The notes below the pieces were generated by a model. It ran no database searches. It was not told where the DNA came from and saw only the letters and a program-made list of their open reading frames with translations. Source: Stenocarpella maydis (Eukaryota; Ascomycota; Sordariomycetes; Diaporthales; Diaporthaceae). Taken from it: 11,642 nt of DNA. Within the stretch, counting starts at the first letter, position 1; each line of letters opens with the position of its first letter. This document shows, in pieces, positions 1-8,636 of the stretch. Location of the stretch: the NCBI GenBank assembly GCA_002270565.1, contig NQMI01000319.1, positions 1-11,642 on the forward strand, in the 5' to 3' direction. Position numbers and translations under genes: made by a program.

Positions 1-2220
1 AGCCTTGGAGGGAGGGGGGGGGGATGCTAAGGCTAGTTTTCCTCTGGATTCTAAAACATACTGGTTCCCCTAGACCCCGGAATATACCTCTCTTTAGACT
101 ATTATAAAAGATAAGTAATGGTCCGCCTAAAACAACTAAAATTACTTTCCTCCTCTAATTAGATAAGCCACCTAAATTTAGCTCTATTGGACCCTTTATA
201 GCTCTTAATTCCTAGCCTGCTCATCCCTATTCTTATTCTGCTACAGCACGCTTGGTCTGCAATCCTTCTCCTCTCATTCAGCCGCCTTTTTATAAGCCCA
301 GAATTAATAGCTATTACTAATCACCAGTATGAGAACCCAGTAATTCGCTTTCTTAATCCCCACCCACTTACTTGCATTCTAATTATACTCCTAAATCAAT
401 ATAATTCTTATTACAGTAAATGATGAGTAATATAGTAGCAGTATAGCTAGAATAGAGGATAGAGATAATAATAAAGACCTTAAAATACCTAATTGCTCAG
501 GGGTTATCCCACCCATATTTACATTTCCTCCTAAAGACATATTCCTAATGCTTACCTCCAACATCTACTATAAGAGAAGTTTAATAGGGTTACCCTATAG
601 TATTCTAGCCTTATTTTAATCAGGCATTTATAAAGCAGTTCTTACTTCACTCAGTATTTTAAGACTATCTTCTCCATATATCCATACTCTATCTGCCTAA
701 GGCAGAGGCTTAGGTATCTTGGATAGGTTCTTATAAAGTCCAAGCCTAAATATTATGATTAGATTCTTTATGGCTGCACTAGGTATCTTAGATATTAGGA
801 TAGGTGGCCGGTTCTCTAAGTTATTAGGGGTAATAGGAGTTTTACTCAACCTAAAAGTCCAAATATTGGTAGGCCTTAAAAGATCAGCCTTATTAAATCT
901 CGCTATAAGGAAGCCTAGCAGATTTTATCCTAGCTCTAATCCTATACTAAGTGTAGCATAATATTTAATCTCCCCCTTATTTATCCCTAAGATATCAGCT
1001 TGAGAGTATATAATATTCTTTCTTATTATAAGCCTCTTATACTTATTATAGCTAATAACTAGAGTATTCTAGATACCCCTAATTAAATATCTAGATTTAT
1101 TAATTTCCAATTAAATAGTAAAACCCTAGATAAGAGCTAAGGCTTTCTTAGTAGATAAGCTAGGAGGGGCGGATTTAAGCAGCCTAGTTTTAATCTAGTC
1201 TCCAAACTCCTAGCCATTCTTTTTATAATTCTCCCGGAAGAAGAAGGCAATATAGGTGGCCATAAGAAGTCTATAGGCAGTTAATCCCAGCTATAGTGTG
1301 ACCTTCACCTGGATTGCTATGTATATCTGTTTTGAGAATTCTTTAGGTAGCCCAAGGGTAAGGAAGTATACAATGCAGTCCCTTATATAAGGGTACATCC
1401 TATTACAAGTTCTCCAATTAGAATAAGTATTAATTATATCAAGTCATTTGGTATCCCTATTAAAGATGCTTAATACTTAATAGCCTAGGGTATATATAAT
1501 TTGGATGATGAACCTCTAGCTGTCCTTTAGTAAGTAGTATCTTTATAATTTAGGGGATTTTCTATTAATATTATAGGTTATGGGTACCATAAAGATTAGG
1601 TTACTAAAATCAATCAGCTACTAATTAATAAGCCCTAGAATATAATTAGTATATAGGTATGCCTCTTGAGCTAGGAGACCTTCTGCATTATAAAGGGTTA
1701 TAAAGAAGTTACTATAATAAGTGCTAAACAGGTTCTTCTGCCTAGGGGGGTTTCTGAACTAAGGATAGGGATTAACGCCCTTAAAATATATATCTACTAC
1801 TTACTACATATGATTATTATGCCCTTATTTTTAGTTCTAAAAGAATGGTGGTTGCATTAAAAGGTCTGATATATTAAAAGCTTGGGAAAGTGCTAACCCA
1901 TTATTAAGGATTCTAGTTTCAAATGGGTCTTTTATTAGGTCTATATTAGCTCTATAATCCTAGTTTTCTTAATTACAGATACTATATGGGTTAGGAAATC
2001 TTAGCTGCTATATAGGGTTAATATTATTAAAATTTATAATGAAGGGTAATGCTAAAAGTTGTGCTTTAAGGCTAACCTGATTAGAAGGGTTTGGGTACTT
2101 AATAGTAGGTATAAGGGCGTTGGGATCATTCATAGGGCTGACTTAGCCTTTTAGACTGTTAATGGCTGTGAACTGGATTAATGGGGATCCCTTCTTCTTT
2201 CCCTTACCTTTCTTTATCAT
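1..2220 (-). pseudogene. Decayed long reading frame of unknown family, running off the left edge
   Basis: One minus-strand frame can be followed from an ATG at 2220-2218 down to about 420 and probably to the window edge. The N-terminus is lysine- and glycine-rich. I counted roughly 28 in-frame stops in about 600 codons, nearly all TAG or TAA, fewer than I would expect in a random frame of this composition. They look like mutated Gln or Trp codons (CAG, CAA, TGG). I saw no clear frameshift, but that rests on amino-acid plausibility only. A hydrophobic, Leu/Ile-rich stretch lies near 440-500. Beyond it the frame becomes charged and Gln-rich, ending in a proline run encoded by the G10 tract at 14-23. 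I do not recognise the family and see no reverse transcriptase, integrase or DDE motif. Best guess: an open reading frame of a RIP-mutated mobile element or of a gene captured by one. Continuity below 420 is weaker. Confidence 0.42.
14..23. repeat. G10 homopolymer in a purine-rich stretch
   Basis: Ten consecutive G residues follow a GGAGGGA run. On the minus strand this reads as a short proline run inside the decayed frame. Homopolymers of this length are prone to sequencing and length error, so frame inferences across it are weak. Confidence 0.8.
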
Positions 2221-2820
2221 TTGCTAGCTTAAGGAAGACATCTTTCTAATTAGTTGGACTGGGGAAAAGGGTGCTAAGGCAAGGAGAAATTAGGTAATAG
2301 AGGAGAGATAATGAGTTTTAAGGGTAGAGGTTGATGGTTGCAGCAGCTTTTAAGTCTTAATGATGCAAGTTATGCTGCACTAATCAGAGATCAGCCAAGG
2401 TATAGTAATTATAGAAAAAGTGGTTGGGTTGGAAGTTGTAGCAGAAAGGTGGGCTTTTATCAGAAGGGGAGCCTTAAGATGGGTGAATCACTTGAGCTAG
2501 TAAATTACTTAACTTTCTTCCCTTTTCTGCTAGGCAGTAACTTTTACTGCTCTAAATGCTTCTAATAAGAGCTCCCCTCTCTAACTTTTTATATTTAAAG
2601 TTGCTTTTTCCCTATTAATCTTTTTCTTTAACTTCCCCCTAATAGCATTATTAACTATTAATTATTAATCTCATTATTAAACCATTAAGCCTCTTTAATT
2701 AGATAAGCTTTATTATTGCTATATCTTCTCCTTCTTAACTAAGCTAAGAAGAAAAGGGAAAGGGTAAGGAGTAATTGCCTCCTATTATTAGGGTCTTTAA
2801 AACATATAATCCTCCTCTTA
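2221..2820. other. Gap between two divergently oriented decayed frames
   Basis: No gene is supported here. The two flanking frames point away from each other, so this is where a bidirectional promoter would sit if both were once genes of one element. Positions about 2335-2560 keep many CpA and TpG steps (GCAG, TGCA, CAGC), unlike the TA-saturated flanks, so this part is either less mutated or of different origin. A 75-codon stop-free stretch at 2338-2565 starts with TTG rather than ATG and resembles nothing I know. From 2575 to 2820 the sequence is AT-rich and pyrimidine-biased, with ATTATTAA-type runs. Confidence 0.5.
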
Positions 2821-2821
2821 T

Positions 2822-3609
2822 CCATAAAGAGAGCATCTATACTTGCTTCCAGCTAAATGCAATCCTCTTATAAAACCAGGTCTATAAATTACTACTTTAT
2901 AAGGCCTTTATAATAAATATTAAGATATATAACATTAAGGGTAGAGGCAAGGGTCTTTATATCCTATAGACCCTTTCCTTAATATGCAAATCTAAGCTCT
3001 TAAACTATTCTTTCCCTTCTTAAAAGCCCTAAAGGCTTATAAGTACCTATAGTCTTACCTTAGCACTCTGATTAAAGGAGGTTTAAATGATATTTTTATT
3101 AAGCATATAAATAGTAGCCCTTATAAGAAGTATATATCTCAACTATGCTAGGGGAATGACCTTCATTGGGGCCTAGCTCTCCTTATCGCCTTCTTTGGTT
3201 GTTATAATGCAAACCCATGCAACTATTACATATAGCAGATAGGGACTAACTATAACCAAACAACTCTCTAAGGCATTATCCCCATTATAATCCCTTTCTT
3301 TAAATACTAATTACTTTAAGGATTTTAAGATAACGCTTATACTAATTATATCTACTATATTAAGGGTTACCTTTATGATTTTAAGATGCTAAAGATTTCT
3401 AAGAGTAGTTATAACTATATTACTAATATGTATCCCGATCTAATTAATAAGCCTCCAAATATATCTCCTTTAGAGCTCTTACTAGGCAAGTATACTAAAG
3501 CAGCTACTAAGATAGGATATAAGGAAACTCATGCAGATGCTATAGGCAAGATTACCAGATATATGCCCAGGAAGTTCAAGTACAAGCCTACGGATCTCCA
3601 GTCATAGTT
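2822..3609 (+). pseudogene. Decayed plus-strand frame of unknown family with intact C-terminal tail
   Basis: This frame can be followed for about 260 codons and ends at a TAG at 3607-3609. The first two thirds carry many TAG and TAA codons where Gln or Trp would be plausible. The last 73 codons, from an ATG at 3386, are free of stops. That tail is rich in Lys, Tyr and Ile and ends in a basic stretch containing PRKFKYKP. Before it lies a segment with several Cys and aromatic residues (about 3180-3240). No start codon is convincing, so the 5' limit is only where the frame becomes plausible. It is not part of the retrotransposon read on the other strand downstream. I do not recognise the family; it may be the partner gene of the divergent frame at 1-2220. 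Confidence 0.35.
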
Positions 3610-3829
3610 ATAAGGTAATCAGAAGGGTTAGGCAAGGCAAGAGTGGATCCAGTTTTTCAGGTTGCTAATACTTCTTTTAGTAGTAAATTAAGAACCAATA
3701 ATTTTTATCTTACATATAGTCCTAAGAGAAGTATACTTATCTAATTAGAGATATAATATTATTTTAACTTTTTTATATCTTAACTTTTTTATATCTTAAC
3801 TTTTTTATATCTTATCCCAGAATTTATAT
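3610..3829. other. AT-rich gap before the left retroelement
   Basis: Nothing codes here with confidence. The minus-strand frame of the left retroelement fades out around 3770-3830. The stretch holds the 16-bp tandem repeat and an otherwise featureless AT-rich sequence. Confidence 0.5.
3764..3811. repeat. Perfect tandem repeat, 3 copies of a 16-bp unit
   Basis: The unit TTAACTTTTTTATATC occurs three times back to back without a mismatch (3764-3779, 3780-3795, 3796-3811). Perfect identity inside strongly mutated DNA suggests recent slippage expansion. It sits at the point where the left gag-protease frame can no longer be followed. Confidence 0.95.
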
Positions 3830-4974
3830 TCCTTTAGCTTAGGGTTATTGGGATTAATAAGCAGAATGTCTATATATAGTATTATCCTTTAAGTCTAATT
3901 AGCTAAATATAATAAATCTAAATTATATAAGCTATCTATATCCAAGTATGCCTATACTTAGGGGACTATCCGGCTAGAAAGAGACTAGTCTTAGTACTAA
4001 TTGTTATTATCCTAATTAGGGGTAGTAGGATGGAGTATATTATTTAGTGTATCTGGGAAGACATTATATCTGGCTACCTCTAATAGCTTTCTCCCAGTTT
4101 ATTAACTTTTAGGAGGGTTATCCTCCTAAAGAAAAGGCACCACTAGCTCCCAAATTCCCCTCTTATAGATGAATTTCTTTAGGCGCATTAGGGGATAGGT
4201 CTTATTAATAGGGATCTGCCCCCTTTTCTAGGTCCAGCCAGAATTAGGTTGTAGGTCTCTAGAGTATACCCATCCAAATAAAAGATTGCTTTAGTAGCAG
4301 CCACCTGAAAGGGCTTCTAGTTCCTCCTCCCCAGCCCATACATTACTCACATTTCATTAAGAGTGATATATATAAAAAGAAACCCCCTTAATTACTCAAA
4401 AGTCAAATTCATATTCAAAAAGAAAGGCATCTTTAAAAGAATGTTATAAATAGTATTATATATTTCATTATCTATAATAAAAAAAATAGCCCTTATTCTA
4501 TTATAGCTAATATATACCCACTCCTTAGTCACTCTAATTAGTATAAGTAACACTCTATTATAAACTATAAAGTTTATATCTTAAAGTAAAGCATAGGATA
4601 ACTTATTCTAGTAGTAATAGGATAAAGGAAGAAGATTCATCTTAGCACCTATATCTAGTAGAGCTAGAAGGATCTTATAGCTCTCTAAAGCAATCCTAAC
4701 ATTTAAGTAGGCAGATCCGCAGCAACTATAGTTCACCACATCAGCAGTTTAAGACGATATCAAATTTACCTTATACCTAATAATATGCATCTAATTAGAG
4801 CTCAAGCATTACTTATATCTAATTTTAGATAAAGCAGAGACTATACTAAGTCCTAGACTTATAGCTTAAGGCACATCCCTATCCGGGACTAGCTTAAAAG
4901 GCCACTCATTAAGAGAGGTATTATCCCTATAAGCAAGGAGCTCTCTAATCAGAACAGCATTAGTTTTGTTAAGT

Positions 4975-4983
4975 GCAAGAATA
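4975..4983. repeat. Scar of a 36-bp deletion in the left arm
   Basis: The left arm has a single GCAAGAATA here. The right arm has two 9-bp copies of the corresponding motif (10806-10814 and 10842-10850 on the plus strand) 36 bp apart. The missing 36 bp equals 12 codons, so the gag-protease frame is preserved. Loss between short direct repeats points to replication slippage. Confidence 0.8.
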
Positions 4984-5166
4984 GCATCTATAGCCTTAGC
5001 TTTAGGGGTCTGGAGGATTAGGGGTCCTTATTTAGGCTTAACTTTAGTTAATTTTTCAGTCTTACTTAAACCAATTAGATTACCCTTTATTTTACTTTTC
5101 CCATCCCTAGCTATAGTAGAAGTCTCTTGCTATATTTCTAGTACTACCTCCTCTTTATTAGAAATT

Positions 5167-5411
5167 ATCTATAATCTTGGGTTGGAGTTAATAATTAGTT
5201 TTAAGTCTAGCTTAGCATTAAATATTACATTATTAATATTCTAATTAGGGTTATCTCTATTCATTTTCTTCCTTTTAATAGCATTTATAGTAATTCAGGG
5301 CACTAAAATTTCCATATATTAGGTTTTATTACTAATAAATACTAGTTTAGGTCTAGAAATCAATATTATAAAGAGGGAATTTACTTTAACTCCCAGATTA
5401 GGGTTCTAAAT
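5167..5411 (-). other. 245-bp coding segment kept in the left copy, deleted in the right
   Basis: These bases have no counterpart in the right arm, where the flanks meet at about 10622. In the left copy the segment reads through in the gag-protease frame with only a few TAG, TAA or TGA codons. Gag (6572) and protease (4655) are in the same phase only when it is included. It is therefore most likely ancestral coding sequence rather than an insertion. The flanks carry similar short words, AAGAAGATTT and TAGATAATTT on the minus strand, which fits a deletion between short repeats. Confidence 0.7.
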
Positions 5412-6857
5412 CTTCTTTAATTCCCTAAGAGATATATCGCCCTTAAGTTTAGGGTGGTTGGTAATTAGAGACTAATATCTTTAAACATAAGGTAAATCTA
5501 TCCTTCCTTTTAAAAGCAAAAATTCCAAACAGCCTCTAGCAAACTTCTTAATGCTATAATATTCCATATCCCTATAGAAAGCTAGGGCTATAGGATTAAG
5601 CTAGTTAGACCTACCTTTATAGATATCCTCTTAAGAGCTGAGGAACACCGAGTTGCTTTCCCACTTAGGAGACCAAACTAGGCTGAGCTTAATGAGTTCT
5701 AGCAATTTGGAGCATTAGTAGGCCCTATAATTAGAGGAAGTACTATATCTATAGCACTTTCTAATCTTGCTATTCCATTAATAGGCTAGCTTAAATATAT
5801 TCTACCTATAGTCTTTAGAGTGTCTATTAGTAAAACCATCCTCCTACTTATAATCAGCTTCTAGTAAGTTTAAGGATGTAATTGCACTAGGGCCATTAAG
5901 TCCTAAGTAAGCCCGGCTTTAATTATAGCTAAGCACCCTATTGATATATGCTTGATTTATATTATGTTTATTTAATATAGGCTATAGGCTTTTCATAAGG
6001 TTATTCTTGGTTACAAACTTAATCTTTATCTAGGTAAACTTATAGGCTAAGTTATCCACTAAAGAGTCTTTATTAAACCGGATATTCTTCTGGATAATCT
6101 TATATCCTGGCTGATTAGAGTAAGAGGGGGTTTGTATTAATGATTCTGTAGTTCTTAGGGCAGATTAAGGCTGTAGGTAAGGTATCTTTATAAGCTGAAT
6201 AGGAGGGGGATAGTAAGTTATAAGACCAGCCCCCCTTATGTTATTATGCTTGTCCTAATAGGAGTACTCTAGTTCCTTATTAATTAGAGAAAGGAGTTCT
6301 ATCTTAAAAGTTCTCTAGTTATGGGTTCTAGCCTCCTTATTGGATATGCTTCTAGTGGCTAATATCTTCTTTAGGGTTAATAGTAAGATTCAATAGAATG
6401 GCTAGGTTAGCAAGATTAGACTATTGTTAGTGGAATCTAGTACCTAGTTATAAGTTGCAATCTAGTGCTTCCAGGCTTCCAGATCTTCAGTAGGGTAATT
6501 CCTCTAGATAGTATTAATTACCTTAGATGGATTAGTATGAGAGGCAGCATTATGGATTTGGTAGTGGGCCATTAGCTGGCCCTTCTAACCAACCTAATCA
6601 TACTCTCCTATAGTGATTATATGAACATTATTAACTAGGCTTAAGGTAGTGCAAACCTGGAGGAATAAGCTAAGTACCTGATCTAATAAATACTGGAACT
6701 AGTTGGCAATAGTTTCTATTAAATTAATAACTTTAATAATATTAGTTCTATTAAATTATGGAGTTAATTAAAGTATAAATGGTAAGGCCTAAAGGGTAGT
6801 GTTTCTAAAGGGCATTAAAGGTATGATAGGCTGAGAAGCTGCCTAAATGGGTAGTAT

Positions 6858-6874
6858 AGGAGCATAACGCTCCT
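6858..6874. repeat. Short inverted repeat in the left leader
   Basis: AGGAGCATAACGCTCCT has near-perfect 8-bp arms around one base. The matching site in the right arm (9161-9177) is a perfect palindrome of the same length. It lies in the untranslated leader, about 290 bp before the gag start. Confidence 0.6.
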
Positions 6875-6977
6875 AATTAGAGGTCCTAGATGGGGTGGGG
6901 GCAGGTTCCTAAGGAGACTGGCGTCCTTAAGGTGGACCTTTCTTTAATGAGAGCCCCCTTACCTTATCTATATCCTG

Positions 6978-6997
6978 CTCCCTTCCCCTAGAGGGAG
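6978..6997. repeat. Hairpin-forming inverted repeat in the left leader
   Basis: CTCCCT and AGGGAG can pair around a short loop. The same position in the right arm (9038-9057) forms a 7-bp stem with a 6-base loop. The loop sequence has changed between copies while pairing is kept. Confidence 0.55.
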
Positions 6998-7056
6998 AAC
7001 CTCTAGTAGATAAGGGAGCAGAATGAATATCTTCTATTAGGTAAATAGAGGATATG

Positions 7057-7358
7057 GGTCCTAATTAGTCTCTTATGGTAACAATGGAGGCAAATGTTTC
7101 TCTCTACCTTTACATTTTCAGGAGAGGGCCTAGTATAAGTGCTATCTGAAGGTGTTAAATGTTTCTCTCTACCAGGGGTCTCAAGAGAAGGCAAAAGCAT
7201 AAGTACTATTTGGGGTCTGCTGAGATGCATATAGGAGTGAATAGGTCCTGATTAGTCCCTTATGGTAATAGTAAAGTTAAATATTTTTCCATACTAAAGC
7301 TGCTTTCTGAAGAGGTAAGATATAAGTGCTATCTGAGGGTGTTGAATGTTTCTCTCCA
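7057..7358 (-). repeat. Tandem leader repeat, unit about 187 bp, left copy (about 1.6 units)
   Basis: The word GGTCCT(A/G)ATTAGTC occurs at 7057 and 7244, and GGTGTT(A/G)AATGTTTCTCTC at 7151 and 7339, both 187-188 bp apart. The second unit is cut off at 7358, next to the N. The matching right-arm repeat has the same period. The units lie between the element's 5' end and gag, where fungal LTR elements may carry tandem leader repeats. A 75-codon stop-free frame at 7230-7003 falls inside this block and is treated as incidental. Confidence 0.85.
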
Positions 7359-7359
7359 N
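7359..7359. other. Ambiguous base (N) at the left-arm breakpoint
   Basis: This is the only non-ACGT base in the window. It lies one base beyond the last position of the left arm that matches the right arm. This coincidence suggests a contig join or a collapsed/unresolved position, so the linkage of left and right halves should be treated as unproven. Confidence 0.95.
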
Positions 7360-8312
7360 AAACTATTTCTTATGCCCTCTTTTTCTGCCTCTCCTTTTTG
7401 GCACCCTTTATTCCCCTTATAACTCTCCTATCGCATTAGGGGCTCCTCTTCTTGCCTTTTACGCTCCTCTTAGGGTAGTTACTTGATCAGGGCTCTGGCA
7501 GAATGTATGCCTTTTTATGTGTGTGGAGGTTTTGTCCTCTCGCTCTCCCCTCTAGGCCCGTTTTCACTAGTGTCTGCCCTATAAATTAAATATGGGTTTC
7601 TTCAGCTAATAAGGTTTCTTTAGCCATTATAAAGTTCCTCAGCTTTTGGGCCTAGATTCCCTATTTTGTTTATAAGGTTATTGGCTACTTTAGGGGAGTG
7701 AATCTCTATACTTCTAATACTATTTAATTCTAATTAGAGCTATGGCGCCCTCTTGCTCTTAACAGAGGATTTTGCTATCATGTGAAGGCTAGATTTACCC
7801 TCCCAAGTTGCCTATAGTTAACCTAGTGGCGATAGGAGCAGGTATATATAAAGCTGGTCTGATCTCTATACCGAGCTGACTCCATCACCTTAGCTATATC
7901 TTGAACCCCCTCCCGGTGTACCTAATTCGGTAGTGAAGTATGGAACCTCTGGCCTAGCTATATGTTCCTGGAAAAGCTACTAAGGGATTTATATTCTTAG
8001 GCCTTAGAAATTCATTCTAATTGGATTTAATGGTATTTAATTAGGGCTTATTTCCTTAGAAGGGATATAAAGGACTGGTGTTAAGAAGGTTTAGTAGATC
8101 TTAATTGCCTATATTACCTAAAACTCTCTTGCCCTTAGATGTGGAACCTGAAGGTTCGGCATGCTAATTCCTTAATATGGGTAAACTGGGTATAATAAAG
8201 CCCTGGTTTAACTAATTAGGCCCCTTTTTAGTTTTCCCTTTTGAGTTATTATTGTAATATCTGGTTACCCTATTAAATACTATATCTAAGATATCATCTA
8301 ATGTTATATAAT
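7360..8312. other. Central spacer, no recognised gene
   Basis: This single-copy stretch lies between the two arms. It alternates between parts that keep CpG (7420-7560, 7830-7940) and TA-rich mutated parts (7560-7740, 7980-8120). On the minus strand, 7365-7480 reads as a strongly basic stretch (Lys/Arg-rich), which could be the remnant of a nucleic-acid-binding protein tail but is too short to assign. A TATA-type box is at 7843-7852. A word TGGAACCT occurs at 7941 and 8142. I see no terminal inverted repeats, tRNA or transposase motif. Confidence 0.5.
7843..7852 (+). promoter_or_regulatory. TATA-box-like sequence
   Basis: TATATATAAA is followed by a relatively CpG-retaining stretch with AGCTGACTCCATC about 35 bases on. 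This is the layout of an RNA polymerase II core promoter or of the U3/R region of an LTR. In AT-rich DNA such a match is easily fortuitous. Confidence 0.25.
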
Positions 8313-8600
8313 GTTGGGTTGGGTAATGGCGGTGCTAAATGTTGCGTGCTTCTATAGGGAGTTAAAGAGGTTCCTACCCTACTAACCGCTGTCCTTCTGA
8401 TCGGTAAGCTTGGAGCTTCCGCTGTTATTGGCACCCTCTGCGGTCAGGATAGCTGGCGTTAGCAGCATGAGGGTATTCTGAATATTTATGTTATTCTCTC
8501 CTCTAGTTGCTTGCAGTTGAGTAGCTCCTGCCTGCTACTATAGTAAGACTTTATAGTATTTGATATAACCTTTTATACTGATACTATTTACTTGGATTGT
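8313..8600 (+). mobile_element. Possible 5' LTR of the right retroelement copy
   Basis: The stretch begins with TGTTGGGTTGGG, an LTR-like TG start. It is more GC-rich than its surroundings and keeps CpG steps up to about 8530. It lies where a 5' LTR is expected, just before the tandem leader repeat of the right copy. No second LTR copy, primer-binding site or target-site duplication could be identified, and the 3' limit is a guess. A stem can form between 8433-8441 and 8465-8474 (ACCCTCTGC with GCATGAGGGT, one bulge). Confidence 0.3.
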
Positions 8601-8636
8601 ATTTAGTTATTCTTATATATATTTTAGTAAATTTTG

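Larger units (their letters stand above)
3830..6572 (-). pseudogene. Decayed gag-protease frame of an LTR retrotransposon, left copy
   Basis: The frame starts at an ATG at 6572-6570 and keeps the same phase to about 3830, roughly 910 codons, interrupted by many TAG/TAA and few TGA codons. The N-terminal part is a gag-like region of about 600 residues. Codons 5756-5715 give a C-x2-Y-x4-N-x4-Y pattern spaced like a degenerate CCHC zinc knuckle. Around 4664-4630 the frame reads ALL-D-I-G-A-K-M-N-L-L-P, the active-site block of retroviral-type aspartic proteases with DTG changed to DIG. About 80 codons later the C-terminal block reads ILLKMPFF where the family has an ILGMPFL-like motif. The protease type suggests a Ty3/Gypsy-like element. 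No reverse transcriptase motif follows, so pol is missing or lies elsewhere. The copy lacks 36 bp present in its partner at about 4983 and retains 245 bp lost from it. Confidence 0.78.
4186..7358 (-). mobile_element. Left arm of a large inverted repeat: RIP-mutated LTR-retrotransposon fragment
   Basis: This stretch is the reverse complement of 8677-11641. Paired landmarks include 4186 with 11641, 4711 with 11114, 5734 with 10300, 6572 with 9463, 6995 with 9040 and 7358 with 8677. Most mismatches are C/T or G/A transitions. The element reads leftward: tandem-repeat leader, gag, protease. Homology to the right arm stops abruptly at 7358, beside an N. The outer limit 4186 is set only by the right edge of the window, so the element itself continues at least to about 3830 and the true repeat probably extends too. 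Confidence 0.9.

Noticed and set aside
755..961. 68-codon plus-strand open frame starting with ATG
   Set aside because: It lies antisense to the long decayed minus-strand frame and has low-complexity hydrophobic content without a recognisable domain.
2338..2565. 75-codon plus-strand open frame
   Set aside because: It begins with TTG, not ATG, and the nearest upstream ATG (2311) meets a TGA at once. No domain or homologue is apparent; kept only as a note on the gap.
2731..2751. 7-bp-stem hairpin CTTCTTA/TAAGAAG as a terminator or RNA gene
   Set aside because: Short AT-rich inverted repeats like this are common by chance here and nothing nearby supports transcription.
4966..5244. 92-codon plus-strand open frame, hydrophobic, membrane-like
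   Set aside because: It is antisense to the gag-protease frame, spans the site of the 36-bp deletion and part of the 245-bp coding segment, and is not open in the matching right arm.
7003..7230. 75-codon minus-strand frame as a real gene
   Set aside because: It falls inside the tandem leader repeat of a mutated retroelement. The conserved partner at 8835-9032 is explained by copy homology, so it is reported as a finding and not as a gene.
8141..8165. Possible tRNA remnant because of a GGTTCGG word
   Set aside because: No acceptor stem or anticodon arm can be formed around it.
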